Of a stretch of DNA of 37,676 bases, positions 8,251 through 16,013 are shown one piece after another; positions within the stretch are counted from its first letter, which is position 1; each line of letters starts with the position of its first letter. The stretch is from Anaerolineaceae bacterium (GTDB lineage: Bacteria; Chloroflexota; Anaerolineae; Anaerolineales; Villigracilaceae), in NCBI GenBank assembly GCA_009885525.1, contig VFKN01000070.1:1-37676 (forward strand). The letters are read 5' to 3'. The notes under the pieces were generated by a model, which made no database searches, had not been told where the DNA came from, and was given only the letters and a program-made list of their open reading frames with translations. Both the position numbers and the translations under genes were made by a program.

Positions 8251-10458
8251 ATGAAACAAAAAAAACAAATCCCCTTCTTTTTATTAATATTAATCGCTTT
8301 GGTATTTCAGCCAGCCTGGATAAGTTCCGCACCTCTTCGACAGGATGGTGATATTACTGGTCCCATTATTGTCGGCGAAGAAGTAACGCCTCTTTCCAGT
8401 GTTGCGCTCAGTACGCTGCCATTGGCTGACGATACGGGCATGCAAAAAACAACTCATCCCTCAATAATTCCTTTACAAAATGAAGCGGATCAAGGCAAAC
8501 GCGGTACGTGGGATCGTTTGAATGTACCGATTGACCCGCTGATCCAGTCTGGGGTTACGCAGGATATGTCCGCCCAAGCAACGCTAGCTCCACTTTTAAC
8601 TTTTGATGGGATCGGTAATCCGGCTGCTTGCAGCACATGCACCCCGCCCAATGTAAATGGGGATGTCGGACCGAATTACTACGTGCAAATGGTGGAACAA
8701 ACTAAGGTTGCGGTTTATAGCAAAGCAGGAGGGCCACCGCTCAAGGGTCCAATTGATTTTGGCGCATTATGGCCACCTGCAGATAATTGCGTAGGTAATA
8801 GCGGAAGCCCGATTGTGTTGTATGATCCCATGGCAGATCGTTGGGTGTTCGCCCAAAATGGGAATAACAACTACGTATGTTTTGCCGTTTCCAAGACTGC
8901 TGACCCCACGGGAGAGTTCTGGCTCTACGGTTGGGATCTCGGCGTTTTTTCGGATTATTTAAAGATTGGCGTGTGGCCCGACGGCTATTACATGTCGGCT
9001 AACGGAATTGTGTTTGCCCAGTATGCTTTTGATCGGGCAAATATGCTGCTCGGTCAGGCGGCAAACTACCAGAAAGCTGTTCCCCCCCTCATCAATTCAA
9101 ATTTTTACATGCCCAGTGACTTTGATGGTGCAACTCCCCCGCCAGTAGGGACTCCAAATTATTTCTACACATTTAAAGATGGTACCTATCATGGCAGCGG
9201 TAATGACCGTCTTGAAGTATACGCATTTCATGTGGATTGGGCCACTCCTACGAATTCAACATTTTCCGCTTCCCCGCAGAACTCTTTTGATATTGCGCCG
9301 TTTACGTACACCGTCTGCGGATACTTTCAAGCCGACTGTATTGGTCAGTTGGGAACAAGCCAGAAGCTTAATGCTAAGAGTGAATTCCCTATGTTCCGCT
9401 TCCCATACCGTAACTTTGGAGACAGCCAATCGCTTGTCGGTGCGTTCACTGTGGGCGGCGGATTAGGCGAAGCGGGTGCGGCGATCCGTTGGTTTGAACT
9501 TCGCAATCCGGGTACCGGCTGGACGTTATATCAGGAAGGCACGTTCGATCCGGGCGATGGAAATGACCGCTTTATGCCGAGCATTGCCATGGATAAGATT
9601 GGGAACATTGCCCTGGGATATTCAGTTTCCAGAAGTACCATGAACCCATCCATTCGATATACAGTGCACCGCGTTGGGGATGCGCCTGGAACAATGCAAC
9701 CGGAAGCTACAATGTTCGCAGGCAGTGGATCACAAACCGGGGCGGCAACCGACTGGGGAAGTTACAGTTCAATGAGTGTGGATCCCTCTGATGATGCTAC
9801 CTTCTGGTACACCAACGAATATTATGCAGCCGACAGCGCCACCAATGCATGGCAGACCCGTATCGGAAAACTATTCAAAATTACGATGTTTTCTTCCACT
9901 GTCAAGTCCATCGGTATCCACGACGGCTGGGTACTCGAATCCACTGAAAAAAGCAACAAAGGTGGAACGTTGAACACATCAGCGACCACCTTCAACCTCG
10001 GCGATGATGCCGCAAAGAAGCAATATCGTTCCGTCCTTTCCTTCAAAACATCAGGTTTGGATGATAAAGCGTATGTTACCAAAGTCACGCTTAGGGTAAA
10101 GAAGGCCGGCGTTGTCGGCGGTGGTAACCCAGTCTCCAAATTCAAAGGGTTCATGGCTGATATTAAGAAAGGCTTTTTTGGCACGAAGCCCGTGTTGACT
10201 CTCAGCGATTTTAACGCTGCTAATACAGTTGTGGGCAAGGCCTATGGCCCATTCACCACTGCTGTATCCGGCGGTTGGTACAACATCACTCTGGCAAGTC
10301 CAAATAGTTATGTCAATAAACTCGGCCTCACGCAAATCCGTCTGCGCTTCAAATTGGATGATAACAATAACAAGATTGCTAATATCCTGAAGTTATACAG
10401 CGGCAACGCAGGCGCAACAAGTCGTCCTCAATTGATCATTGAGTACTACATTCCGTAG
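8251..10458 (+). CDS. Large secreted protein with C-terminal DNRLRE-like domain
   Basis: The protein has 735 residues from the ATG at 8251, chosen because GGAG lies 6 nt upstream; an in-frame TTG at 8239 is a poorer start. A Lys-rich N-terminus and hydrophobic segment (about residues 9-27, ending SSA) form a signal peptide. Residues about 100-540 are rich in Trp, Tyr, Gly and Asn, with phrases such as LYDPMADRWVFAQ that suggest a beta-propeller-like extracellular domain, but I cannot name a family. From about residue 551 to the end, a beta-rich region containing LSFKTSGLDD, VTLRVKK and PQLIIEY resembles the DNRLRE/CBM96-type carbohydrate-associated domain. No membrane anchor is visible, so it is probably released. 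The gene is monocistronic, ending in a strong terminator. Confidence 0.7.
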   Translation: MKQKKQIPFFLLILIALVFQPAWISSAPLRQDGDITGPIIVGEEVTPLSSVALSTLPLADDTGMQKTTHPSIIPLQNEADQGKRGTWDRLNVPIDPLIQSGVTQDMSAQATLAPLLTFDGIGNPAACSTCTPPNVNGDVGPNYYVQMVEQTKVAVYSKAGGPPLKGPIDFGALWPPADNCVGNSGSPIVLYDPMADRWVFAQNGNNNYVCFAVSKTADPTGEFWLYGWDLGVFSDYLKIGVWPDGYYMSANGIVFAQYAFDRANMLLGQAANYQKAVPPLINSNFYMPSDFDGATPPPVGTPNYFYTFKDGTYHGSGNDRLEVYAFHVDWATPTNSTFSASPQNSFDIAPFTYTVCGYFQADCIGQLGTSQKLNAKSEFPMFRFPYRNFGDSQSLVGAFTVGGGLGEAGAAIRWFELRNPGTGWTLYQEGTFDPGDGNDRFMPSIAMDKIGNIALGYSVSRSTMNPSIRYTVHRVGDAPGTMQPEATMFAGSGSQTGAATDWGSYSSMSVDPSDDATFWYTNEYYAADSATNAWQTRIGKLFKITMFSSTVKSIGIHDGWVLESTEKSNKGGTLNTSATTFNLGDDAAKKQYRSVLSFKTSGLDDKAYVTKVTLRVKKAGVVGGGNPVSKFKGFMADIKKGFFGTKPVLTLSDFNAANTVVGKAYGPFTTAVSGGWYNITLASPNSYVNKLGLTQIRLRFKLDDNNNKIANILKLYSGNAGATSRPQLIIEYYIP

Positions 10459-10478
10459 GAATACTTATCACTTACTTC

Positions 10479-10524
10479 GCAACAAAAAAGGAAGCCGCAA
10501 GATTGCGGCTTCCTTTTTGTTGCG
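10479..10524. terminator. Bidirectional intrinsic terminator
   Basis: A long near-perfect stem (CGCAACAAAAAAGGAAGCCGCAA against its complement) with a short GA loop has A-rich and T-rich flanks on both sides. It lies between the convergent genes ending at 10458 (plus) and 10539 (minus). Confidence 0.9.
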
Positions 10525-10538
10525 ACTAATCTGTATTT

Positions 10539-11150
10539 TTACGGACCGACAAAACTCAAGGTCTCTATCTTTATCACAAGCCTAAGTAGATCGTCACTTT
10601 TGCTATCCCCAATATACCAACTCTTGTCATGAGCGATTTCTTTGTTCTTTGCTTTTATCCATACATAGGCGTACCAAGACCCTGCTGGGATATTAACTAT
10701 GGTAGAGCCGTTTTTCTTGAGGGAGAACCCTAAAGAACCGCACTGACCAAAACTATTCTTTTGAGTAAGATTTAAAGATACGGTGACATCGCCTCCAGTT
10801 TGGTTTTCTAGGCGTATTCTATGTAGAAACCCAGCCTCGGCCACGTTTAAAGGATGAAGACAGCCGCCACTAGATGCTGCTGTTGTTGCCGTCGGCAGGA
10901 AAACCGGAAGGGTGGGAATCAACAGCGGCTCGGGGGTAAAGGTCGGCAGCGGAGTTGGGCTGGCCGCTTCGGTGGGGGGCGGCAGCGTGGCGGTTGGCTT
11001 TGCTATTTCTGTAGCAGCTACCATTGTCCATGCAGCTGAAACGGCTGTGTTTTGTACGTCAGCCGGATTCATTGTTGGGGCAGCGGGAGCGCCGCAGGCT
11101 GTCAGGAAAACTGCCAGCACCAACAGAATAGGAAAAATACGTTTTAACAT
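10539..11150 (-). CDS. Lipoprotein with Thr/Pro linker, C-terminal domain shared with neighbour
   Basis: The protein has 203 residues. A signal peptide ends in the lipobox LTAC with Cys19 as the lipidated residue, so it is exported and membrane-anchored. Residues about 50-90 are a Thr/Pro-rich spacer (TPLPTFTPEP) typical of Chloroflexota surface lipoproteins. The C-terminal domain of about 100 residues contains ENQTGGDVTVSLNL and IPAGSWYAYVWIKAKN. The neighbouring lipoprotein at 11289-11996 has the same architecture and the matching phrase IPSGSCAALVWVDGKK, so the two are likely diverged paralogues. GGAG 5 nt upstream supports the start. The molecular function is unknown. Confidence 0.75.
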   Translation of the reverse strand: MLKRIFPILLVLAVFLTACGAPAAPTMNPADVQNTAVSAAWTMVAATEIAKPTATLPPPTEAASPTPLPTFTPEPLLIPTLPVFLPTATTAASSGGCLHPLNVAEAGFLHRIRLENQTGGDVTVSLNLTQKNSFGQCGSLGFSLKKNGSTIVNIPAGSWYAYVWIKAKNKEIAHDKSWYIGDSKSDDLLRLVIKIETLSFVGP

Positions 11151-11193
11151 TTGATCTCCATTTTTATAATTAGTTTTTCACTACCGTGCGCCC

Positions 11194-11256
11194 AAACCCT
11201 AAAGGTCTGGCCAGCTTTCGTACAAACCTGATCAACAGAAAAGACCTTTAGGGTTT
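11194..11256. repeat. Intergenic hairpin, ACCCTAAAGGTCT family
   Basis: AAACCCTAAAGGTCT (11194-11208) is exactly complementary to 11242-11256 (15 bp, 33-nt loop). It lies between the two paralogous lipoprotein genes on the minus strand and matches the style of the hairpin at 6301-6346. It may attenuate read-through, but it lacks a clear U-tract on the minus strand. Confidence 0.7.
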
Positions 11257-11288
11257 CTTACGAAGGACATGCAGGGTAAAGAAAGTTT

Positions 11289-11996
11289 TTATTTTGCAGA
11301 CACGCCTTTGCTGGTTATTGTCACTGTGACATTACCGCTGGGTGCCAGTCGAAAACTTGTTGAGAATTTTTTGCCATCCACCCACACTAAAGCAGCACAG
11401 CTGCCGGATGGGATTTTTGCGCCTATTTTACTTTTGCGGCCCACGGGAAAATTAACCTCTGCATAATAGCCATCTTTGGTTGTGCATTGTAAAGAGACAG
11501 TGGCTTGCGTTTTTGCCTGATTACTCACGGTAACCTTGCCTGAAGGCAAATTGGGCGGCATTGTGCCATAGGTTTGCGGGTAGGTTATTTCACCGGTTGG
11601 GGTGGCGCTTGCTCCGCTGATCGGCGCAGTTGTCGGGGTGAAAGTGAATGTGCCGGGACCGGGTGTATTTATAAACGGAGTGCCGGTTCCCAAAGTCGCC
11701 GTCAATGTCAACAGGATTGAGTTCTGGGTTTCTGTTGCAGTAACATTCACTGTAGGCGAAGGTGCTACCGTGAGCGTCTCTATCACTACAACTGGTGTTT
11801 TGCTTGGCTGTAGCGTTGGGGTTGGCATGGCTTGAAGTGTTTGCTGCACCAGCGCATCTGAGGTCGCCCGTAGATCTTTTTCTGAGATCGGAGATGGATT
11901 AACCTCCGCTCCCGATGGAACGGAAGGTTGTGCGAAAGATCCACATGCACTGATCAAAAGACCGAGTGCGATCATTAAGAAGAATATTTTTTTCAT
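11289..11996 (-). CDS. Lipoprotein with Thr/Pro linker, paralogue of the next gene
   Basis: The protein has 235 residues from the ATG at 11996. The ATG two codons upstream directly abuts AGGAG, while 11996 has the proper 6-nt spacing. A signal peptide ends in LISAC with Cys18 as the probable lipidation site. A long Thr/Ser/Pro linker (about residues 55-145) leads to a C-terminal beta-rich domain of about 90 residues with VSNQAKTQATVSL and IPSGSCAALVWVDGKK. The domain resembles that of the lipoprotein at 10539-11150. It follows the thioredoxin gene by 22 nt, so it is probably co-transcribed with OsmC and thioredoxin. No catalytic motif is evident. Confidence 0.75.
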   Translation of the reverse strand: MKKIFFLMIALGLLISACGSFAQPSVPSGAEVNPSPISEKDLRATSDALVQQTLQAMPTPTLQPSKTPVVVIETLTVAPSPTVNVTATETQNSILLTLTATLGTGTPFINTPGPGTFTFTPTTAPISGASATPTGEITYPQTYGTMPPNLPSGKVTVSNQAKTQATVSLQCTTKDGYYAEVNFPVGRKSKIGAKIPSGSCAALVWVDGKKFSTSFRLAPSGNVTVTITSKGVSAK

Positions 11997-12018
11997 ACCC
12001 ATCTCCTGTGCAAGTATT

Positions 12019-12363
12019 CTAGTTTTGACGGATCACATCCATGAATTGCGTAACCACTTCGCGCAACATGCGCTCGGGCAATGCGCCGACCTGACGATGC
12101 ACGACTTTGCCTCCTGAAATGAACAGCAAAGTAGGAATGCCTTGAATGCCGAATTTCTGCATCCACTCCGCGTGGTCGTCGGTGTTGACCTTTGCCACAA
12201 TGAGCTTGCCTTCCTGTTCCTTCGCCAGTTTATCGAGCGTCGGTGCGATCATCTTGCAGGGGCCGCACCACGGCGCCCAAAAGTCCACGATCACAGGCAA
12301 CTCAGATTGCATCACTATTTTTTCGAAGGACTCGTCCGTAATGTGAATAGGTTCTCCAGTCAT
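12019..12363 (-). CDS. trxA: Thioredoxin
   Basis: This is a cytoplasmic dithiol-disulfide oxidoreductase of 114 residues, the usual thioredoxin length. The active site WCGPC is at residues 32-36 and the cis-proline motif GIPTLLF has Pro77. No signal peptide is present. AAGGAG lies about 8 nt before the ATG. It follows the OsmC-like gene by 26 nt on the same strand, a pairing that fits peroxide and thiol homeostasis, with thioredoxin a possible reductant for the OsmC-type enzyme. The gene symbol follows the family; the genome may hold several thioredoxins. Confidence 0.92.
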   Translation of the reverse strand: MTGEPIHITDESFEKIVMQSELPVIVDFWAPWCGPCKMIAPTLDKLAKEQEGKLIVAKVNTDDHAEWMQKFGIQGIPTLLFISGGKVVHRQVGALPERMLREVVTQFMDVIRQN

Positions 12364-12389
12364 TTTTTAACTCCTTTCTTGATATTTTC

Positions 12390-12821
12390 TTATACGGCTT
12401 CATTCGAAGCCAGTATCGTAAACGAGGTGGATATTTTCGCAGTCTTGCCAAGCATTGCGCTGACAGAACAATACTTTTCTTCCGAAAGGTGAACGGCTTG
12501 CGCGACATCTTTTTCCTTCAATCCGTTGCCGTGCAGGATGTATTCTACATGAATTTCAGTATATACCCTCGGCGGATTTTTCGCACGCTTACCGCGCACG
12601 TTGATCTTTAAGTCGGTCACGTCCTGACGTTTTTTCTTCAGGATACCCAAAATATCATCACCGCTGCAACCAGCCAGTGCCACCAACACAGTTTCCATGG
12701 GACCAATACCTGTTTGGTTTTCCAACTTGCCGATCTGCACTTGTGCGCCGTCTTTGTTGGTTCCCAGAAAAGCAGTACCCCCTTGCCAGGAAGTAGAAAT
12801 TTCACGCCACGAATCATCCAT
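12390..12821 (-). CDS. OsmC/Ohr-family protein
   Basis: The protein has 143 residues. OsmC-family proteins reduce organic hydroperoxides with a pair of Cys. Here the two family Cys are Cys52 in ALAGCSGDD and Cys118 in EEKYCSVSAML, at the expected spacing. The wording is closer to the YhfA-like branch than to Ohr itself, so the substrate is uncertain. GAGG precedes the ATG closely. A minus-strand extended -10 (TGTTATACT) lies at 12843-12851, giving a short leader. It is divergent from ftsY and upstream of thioredoxin in the same operon. Confidence 0.88.
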   Translation of the reverse strand: MDDSWREISTSWQGGTAFLGTNKDGAQVQIGKLENQTGIGPMETVLVALAGCSGDDILGILKKKRQDVTDLKINVRGKRAKNPPRVYTEIHVEYILHGNGLKEKDVAQAVHLSEEKYCSVSAMLGKTAKISTSFTILASNEAV

Positions 12822-12842
12822 TTTGCCTCATTCAAAAGAAAA

Positions 12843-12888
12843 AGTATAACATAAATTCCCTGATACATTGTTGCCTGTAGAGTATAAT
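12843..12888. promoter_or_regulatory. Divergent promoter region of the OsmC operon and ftsY
   Basis: On the minus strand TATACT (12843-12848) has a TGT extension on its 5' side. On the plus strand TATAAT (12883-12888) ends only 8 nt before the ftsY ATG. Neither has a strong -35. The whole divergent spacer is 75 nt. Confidence 0.5.
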
Positions 12889-12896
12889 CGCCGCTC

Positions 12897-13811
12897 ATGA
12901 CAAACCTTTTATCCCGTTGGAAAGAAAGCCTTTCCCGTACAAGTAAAGTTGCTTTTGGGCAGCTAGCCTCCATCCTCGGCGCGTCCGAGATCACCGCTGA
13001 AACATGGGACGATCTCGAAGCCCTTCTTTTGCAGGCAGATATGGGAATTGAGACCACCAATTCGGTTCTGGATGCGTTGAAGCGCGTCGCGCGCAGCTCG
13101 GGTTTGACTCGCGCCAGCGATTTATCCTCTGCGCTTCGAGTGGAACTACTCGCGCGCCTCGAAACCCCGCCCACGCTGAATTTCGACTCAAAGCCGACGA
13201 TTATCCTCGTGGTCGGGGTGAATGGCTCAGGCAAGACCACCACCATCGCCAAACTTTCCGCGCGCTTTCACTCCGAAGGCAGGCAGGTTTTGCTCGGGGC
13301 GGCGGATACTTTCCGCGCCGCTGCGACCGATCAGCTTCAAGTGTGGGGCGAGCGGTTAAATATCGAGGTGATCACTGGCGCCCCCGAATCCGATCCGGGC
13401 GCGGTCGCATTCAACACAGTTCAAGCCGGCGTAGCGCGCGGCGTGGATATCATCTTCATCGATACTGCCGGACGCTTACATACGCGTTTTAATTTAATGG
13501 AAGAATTGAAAAAAGTAAATCGCGTAACCGGCAAGGCCTTTGCGGGCGCGCCGCACGAAGTCTGGCTGGTGCTGGATGCAACCATCGGGCAAAACGCCTT
13601 GCAACAGGCGCGCTCATTTAAAGAAGCCGTGCACGTTACGGGCGTGATCTTATCGAAACTTGATTCATCCGCGCGCGGCGGAATGGCGTTTGCAATTCAA
13701 CGCGAACTTGGGTTGCCGATTTTGTTTGCGGGTCTGGGAGAAAAAACCGAAGACCTGCAACCCTTTAATCCCGGCGCGTTTGTGGATGGTATATTAGCCA
13801 ATTCAGCGTAA
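12897..13811 (+). CDS. ftsY: Signal recognition particle receptor FtsY
   Basis: This SRP-type GTPase docks ribosome-SRP complexes at the membrane during co-translational protein export. It has 304 residues: a short N domain (about 1-95) with none of the long acidic A region of E. coli, then an NG GTPase. Visible motifs are P-loop GVNGSGKT (107-114), DTFRAAA (137-143), DTAGR (189-193) and SKLD (253-256, normally TKxD). The C-terminus has GLGEKTEDLQPF, typical of FtsY. No Shine-Dalgarno is present and TATAAT lies 8 nt upstream, so translation probably starts on a leaderless mRNA. prfB follows after 46 nt and is likely co-transcribed. Confidence 0.93.
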   Translation: MTNLLSRWKESLSRTSKVAFGQLASILGASEITAETWDDLEALLLQADMGIETTNSVLDALKRVARSSGLTRASDLSSALRVELLARLETPPTLNFDSKPTIILVVGVNGSGKTTTIAKLSARFHSEGRQVLLGAADTFRAAATDQLQVWGERLNIEVITGAPESDPGAVAFNTVQAGVARGVDIIFIDTAGRLHTRFNLMEELKKVNRVTGKAFAGAPHEVWLVLDATIGQNALQQARSFKEAVHVTGVILSKLDSSARGGMAFAIQRELGLPILFAGLGEKTEDLQPFNPGAFVDGILANSA

Positions 13812-13857
13812 CGCGAGATTTATTTCGTGATGTAGTTTTATTCAATCAGGAGTTCTC

Positions 13858-14947
13858 ATGCAAGATTTACTTAATCGTTTAAAAATATCCAACGAATTAG
13901 CCCAACAATTATTGGAGCGTCTTTGACCTCACCGGCAAAGAAATTCAACTTGCACAGCTTGAAAAAGAAATAGGTCAGCCCGATTTTTGGAACGATTCGA
14001 CCAGCGCCCAGCGGGTGATGAAGACCGTTTCAAACCTGCGCGATGATGTTGAATCATGGGGCAAAGTAAAACAACACATCCACGATCTAATTGAACTCGC
14101 ACGGCTGGATGATGAGTCCTTGCGCGCTGACCTGGAAAAAGAGATCGCCGACCTCGAGGCCGATCTTGAAAAACGCGCGTTTGCAACGATGCTTTCCGGC
14201 ATTTATGATCGTGATGATGCCATTCTCGCCATCCATGCCGGCGCGGGCGGAACAGATTCGCAGGACTGGGCGGGCATGCTTGAGCGCATGTATTTGCGCT
14301 GGGCCGAAGACAACGGCTTCAAGACCGAAATTGTTGACTCGACGCCCGGTGAAGAAGCGGGCATTAAAAGTGTGACGATCGCTGTCAGTGGTGCTTATGC
14401 ATTCGGTTATTTGCGTTCCGAAAAAGGCGTGCATCGTTTGGTGCGTCTTTCCCCGTTTGATGCCGCGCATCGCCGGCATACTTCCTTCGCGTTGATTGAA
14501 GTCCTGCCGCAAGTTTCAATGGAAGAAGCGAATATTGATATTGCCCCCGGCGATATTAAATTGGATGTCTTTCGTTCATCGGGCGCGGGCGGGCAGAATG
14601 TGCAAAAGAATGCGACCGCGGTGCGGCTTACGCATCTCCCAACCGGAATTGTGGTTACATGTCAAAACGAACGCTCGCAATCTCAAAACCGTGAATTTGC
14701 TATGAATATCCTGCGCGCGCGTCTGCTGGAATTAAGAACAGCCGAAAAAGATGAAGAGCGCGCCATCCTTCGCGGCGAATATACCAAAGCCGAGTGGGGC
14801 AGTCAGATCCGCTCGTATGTGCTGCATCCCTATCAAATGGTCAAAGATCATCGCACCGAGCACGAGACCGGCAACACCCAGTCCGTATTGGATGGCGACC
14901 TGCTCAGTTTTATGGAAGCCTTTTTGAAAAGTTCGTATAACAAATAA
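13858..14947 (+). CDS. prfB: Peptide chain release factor 2 with programmed +1 frameshift
   Basis: RF2 recognises UGA and UAA stops and triggers release of the finished peptide. Reading starts at ATG 13858 (AGGAG 6 nt upstream) and runs 22 codons to CTT, where TGA follows (13924-13926). Shifting +1 so that GAC (13925-13927) is read next joins the 340-residue downstream frame, giving 362 residues, the normal RF2 length. The site CTT-TGA-C has an internal Shine-Dalgarno-like GGAG 3 nt upstream, as in the known prfB autoregulatory frameshift. The anticodon-mimic SPF is at residues 198-200 and the catalytic GGQ at 244-246. Low RF2 levels should favour shifting and so more RF2. It follows ftsY. 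Confidence 0.95.
13914..13927 (+). promoter_or_regulatory. Programmed +1 frameshift site in prfB
   Basis: GGAG, a 3-nt spacer (CGT), the slippery CTT codon (13921-13923), in-frame TGA (13924-13926) and a following C reproduce the classic RF2 recoding signal. Confidence 0.93.
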
Positions 14948-14960
14948 TTATTCATGGAAT

Positions 14961-14994
14961 AAAAAAAGAGCGAGTCCAAGACTCGCTCTTTTTT
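14961..14994. terminator. Bidirectional intrinsic terminator
   Basis: A 14-bp stem of AAAAAAGAGCGAGT and its complement, with a CCAAG loop, is flanked by A and T runs. It lies between the convergent prfB (plus) and S1-domain gene (minus). Confidence 0.9.
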
Positions 14995-15004
14995 ATGTTT
15001 TGTT

Positions 15005-15808
15005 TTATCCGCCGGTAGCAACGCGTTTTTCAAGTGTGCGGTTGAACAGGTCTTCCTGTTCTTCCGTGGCTGATTTATATGACTTTGCGCGAACTTTGCC
15101 TTTACCTTTGGATTTTTCAAGCGCTTGCTGCCATGCCATCTGCATTGCTGTAAATTGTGGCTCAACAGGTGCTTCAACATCCATCTTGTAATCATCTTCC
15201 TGTTTCTTACCTTTGCTTTTACGCTTGTCACCGCTGCTGCTGGTAGTGCTGCTCATGCTCTTTTTGCGGTCTTCGCGTTCGGGCTTTGGTTCTTCGATGA
15301 CTTCAGGCTGCAGGGCTTTCATGCTCAAGCGGATTTGTCGTTTGCGACGGTCAACTTCCAGAACCTTCGCTTCTATCTCTTCGCCGTCTTTGACCACTTC
15401 GCTGGCGGTTTTTACATAACCGCGAGTGAGTTCGCTGACGTGAATGAGACCGGGGCGCTCAGCGCCGAAATCGACAAATGCGCCGTAAGTTTCAACACGA
15501 ACGACTTTGCCTTTTACAACCATATCGGGTTCGATCTCTTTCCACTCATAGCGGAGTGGTTCGATCATGGTCAATTCAATCCGGTCTTTTTTTACGCGAC
15601 GTACCCAAACGTCTACAGTTTGCCCCTCTTTTACAACATCTTCAACTTTGTTAACTGCTTCTTGTTGGAGTTGTGAGATGTGGATCACACCGGGAAGACC
15701 CTGACCGATGTCCACAAGCGCCCCCGCGAGAGTTGTCTTCAAAATTTTGCCGCTAAGTTTTGTTTTTGGTTCAAGCGTTACGGCGAGTACGCTGTCGGGT
15801 GTTGTCAT
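15005..15808 (-). CDS. S1-domain RNA-binding protein, two S1 repeats and basic tail
   Basis: The protein has 267 residues. Two S1 OB-fold RNA-binding domains are seen at about 17-82 (GALVDIGQGLPGVIHISQL) and 97-165 (YGAFVDFGAERPGLIHVSEL). A Lys/Ser/Glu-rich, probably disordered tail follows (about 170-267). It is far shorter than ribosomal protein S1 of proteobacteria but could do an S1-like job in mRNA binding or translation; it could also be a general RNA-binding protein. AGGAG lies about 7 nt before the ATG, and a strong promoter lies at 15850-15878. The gene appears monocistronic and ends at the shared terminator with prfB. Confidence 0.85.
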   Translation of the reverse strand: MTTPDSVLAVTLEPKTKLSGKILKTTLAGALVDIGQGLPGVIHISQLQQEAVNKVEDVVKEGQTVDVWVRRVKKDRIELTMIEPLRYEWKEIEPDMVVKGKVVRVETYGAFVDFGAERPGLIHVSELTRGYVKTASEVVKDGEEIEAKVLEVDRRKRQIRLSMKALQPEVIEEPKPEREDRKKSMSSTTSSSGDKRKSKGKKQEDDYKMDVEAPVEPQFTAMQMAWQQALEKSKGKGKVRAKSYKSATEEQEDLFNRTLEKRVATGG

Positions 15809-15849
15809 AAGTCTACTCCTACTATGTTTTGAAATAATGCCGAAAAAAG

Positions 15850-15878
15850 ATTATACCTGCCGGACAAAAATACGTCAA
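15850..15878 (-). promoter_or_regulatory. Sigma-70-type promoter of the S1-domain gene
   Basis: Minus-strand TTGACG (15873-15878) and TATAAT (15850-15855) are separated by exactly 17 nt. This is the best promoter match in the window, predicting a leader of about 35 nt with AGGAG. Confidence 0.85.
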
Positions 15879-15895
15879 TATGAAATGCGTTTTTG

Positions 15896-15945
15896 ATTAC
15901 AATGCAAATGTCATTGTAATTGCATGGTTTTGTGTTATTACAATG
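15896..15945. promoter_or_regulatory. Three copies of ATTACAATG upstream of the S1-gene promoter
   Basis: ATTACAATG occurs at 15896-15904, inverted at 15912-15920 (a 9-bp palindrome with a 7-nt spacer), and directly again at 15937-15945. The cluster starts 18 nt upstream of the -35 element. It could be a binding site for a regulator; no regulator is identified. Confidence 0.4.
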
Positions 15946-16013
15946 TGTTACTCATCATCACATTTGCGATTTCGAATCCAATGGTTTCATATAAAACCTT
16001 GCGGCAACGGTAA

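Noticed and set aside
12638..13252. Open frame of 204 codons spanning the OsmC/ftsY divergent region on the minus strand
   Set aside because: It overlaps two well-supported genes and crosses their promoters.
13858..13926. Short ORF ending in TGA, as a separate leader peptide or a disrupted prfB
   Set aside because: The CTT-TGA-C site with GGAG at the right spacing and the restored RF2 length show programmed frameshifting.
14087..14512. Open frame of 141 codons antisense to prfB
   Set aside because: Lies within the conserved RF2 core on the opposite strand; no independent support.
15125..15676. Open frame of 183 codons on the plus strand opposite the S1-domain gene
   Set aside because: Antisense shadow of a recognised two-domain S1 protein; no start signal.
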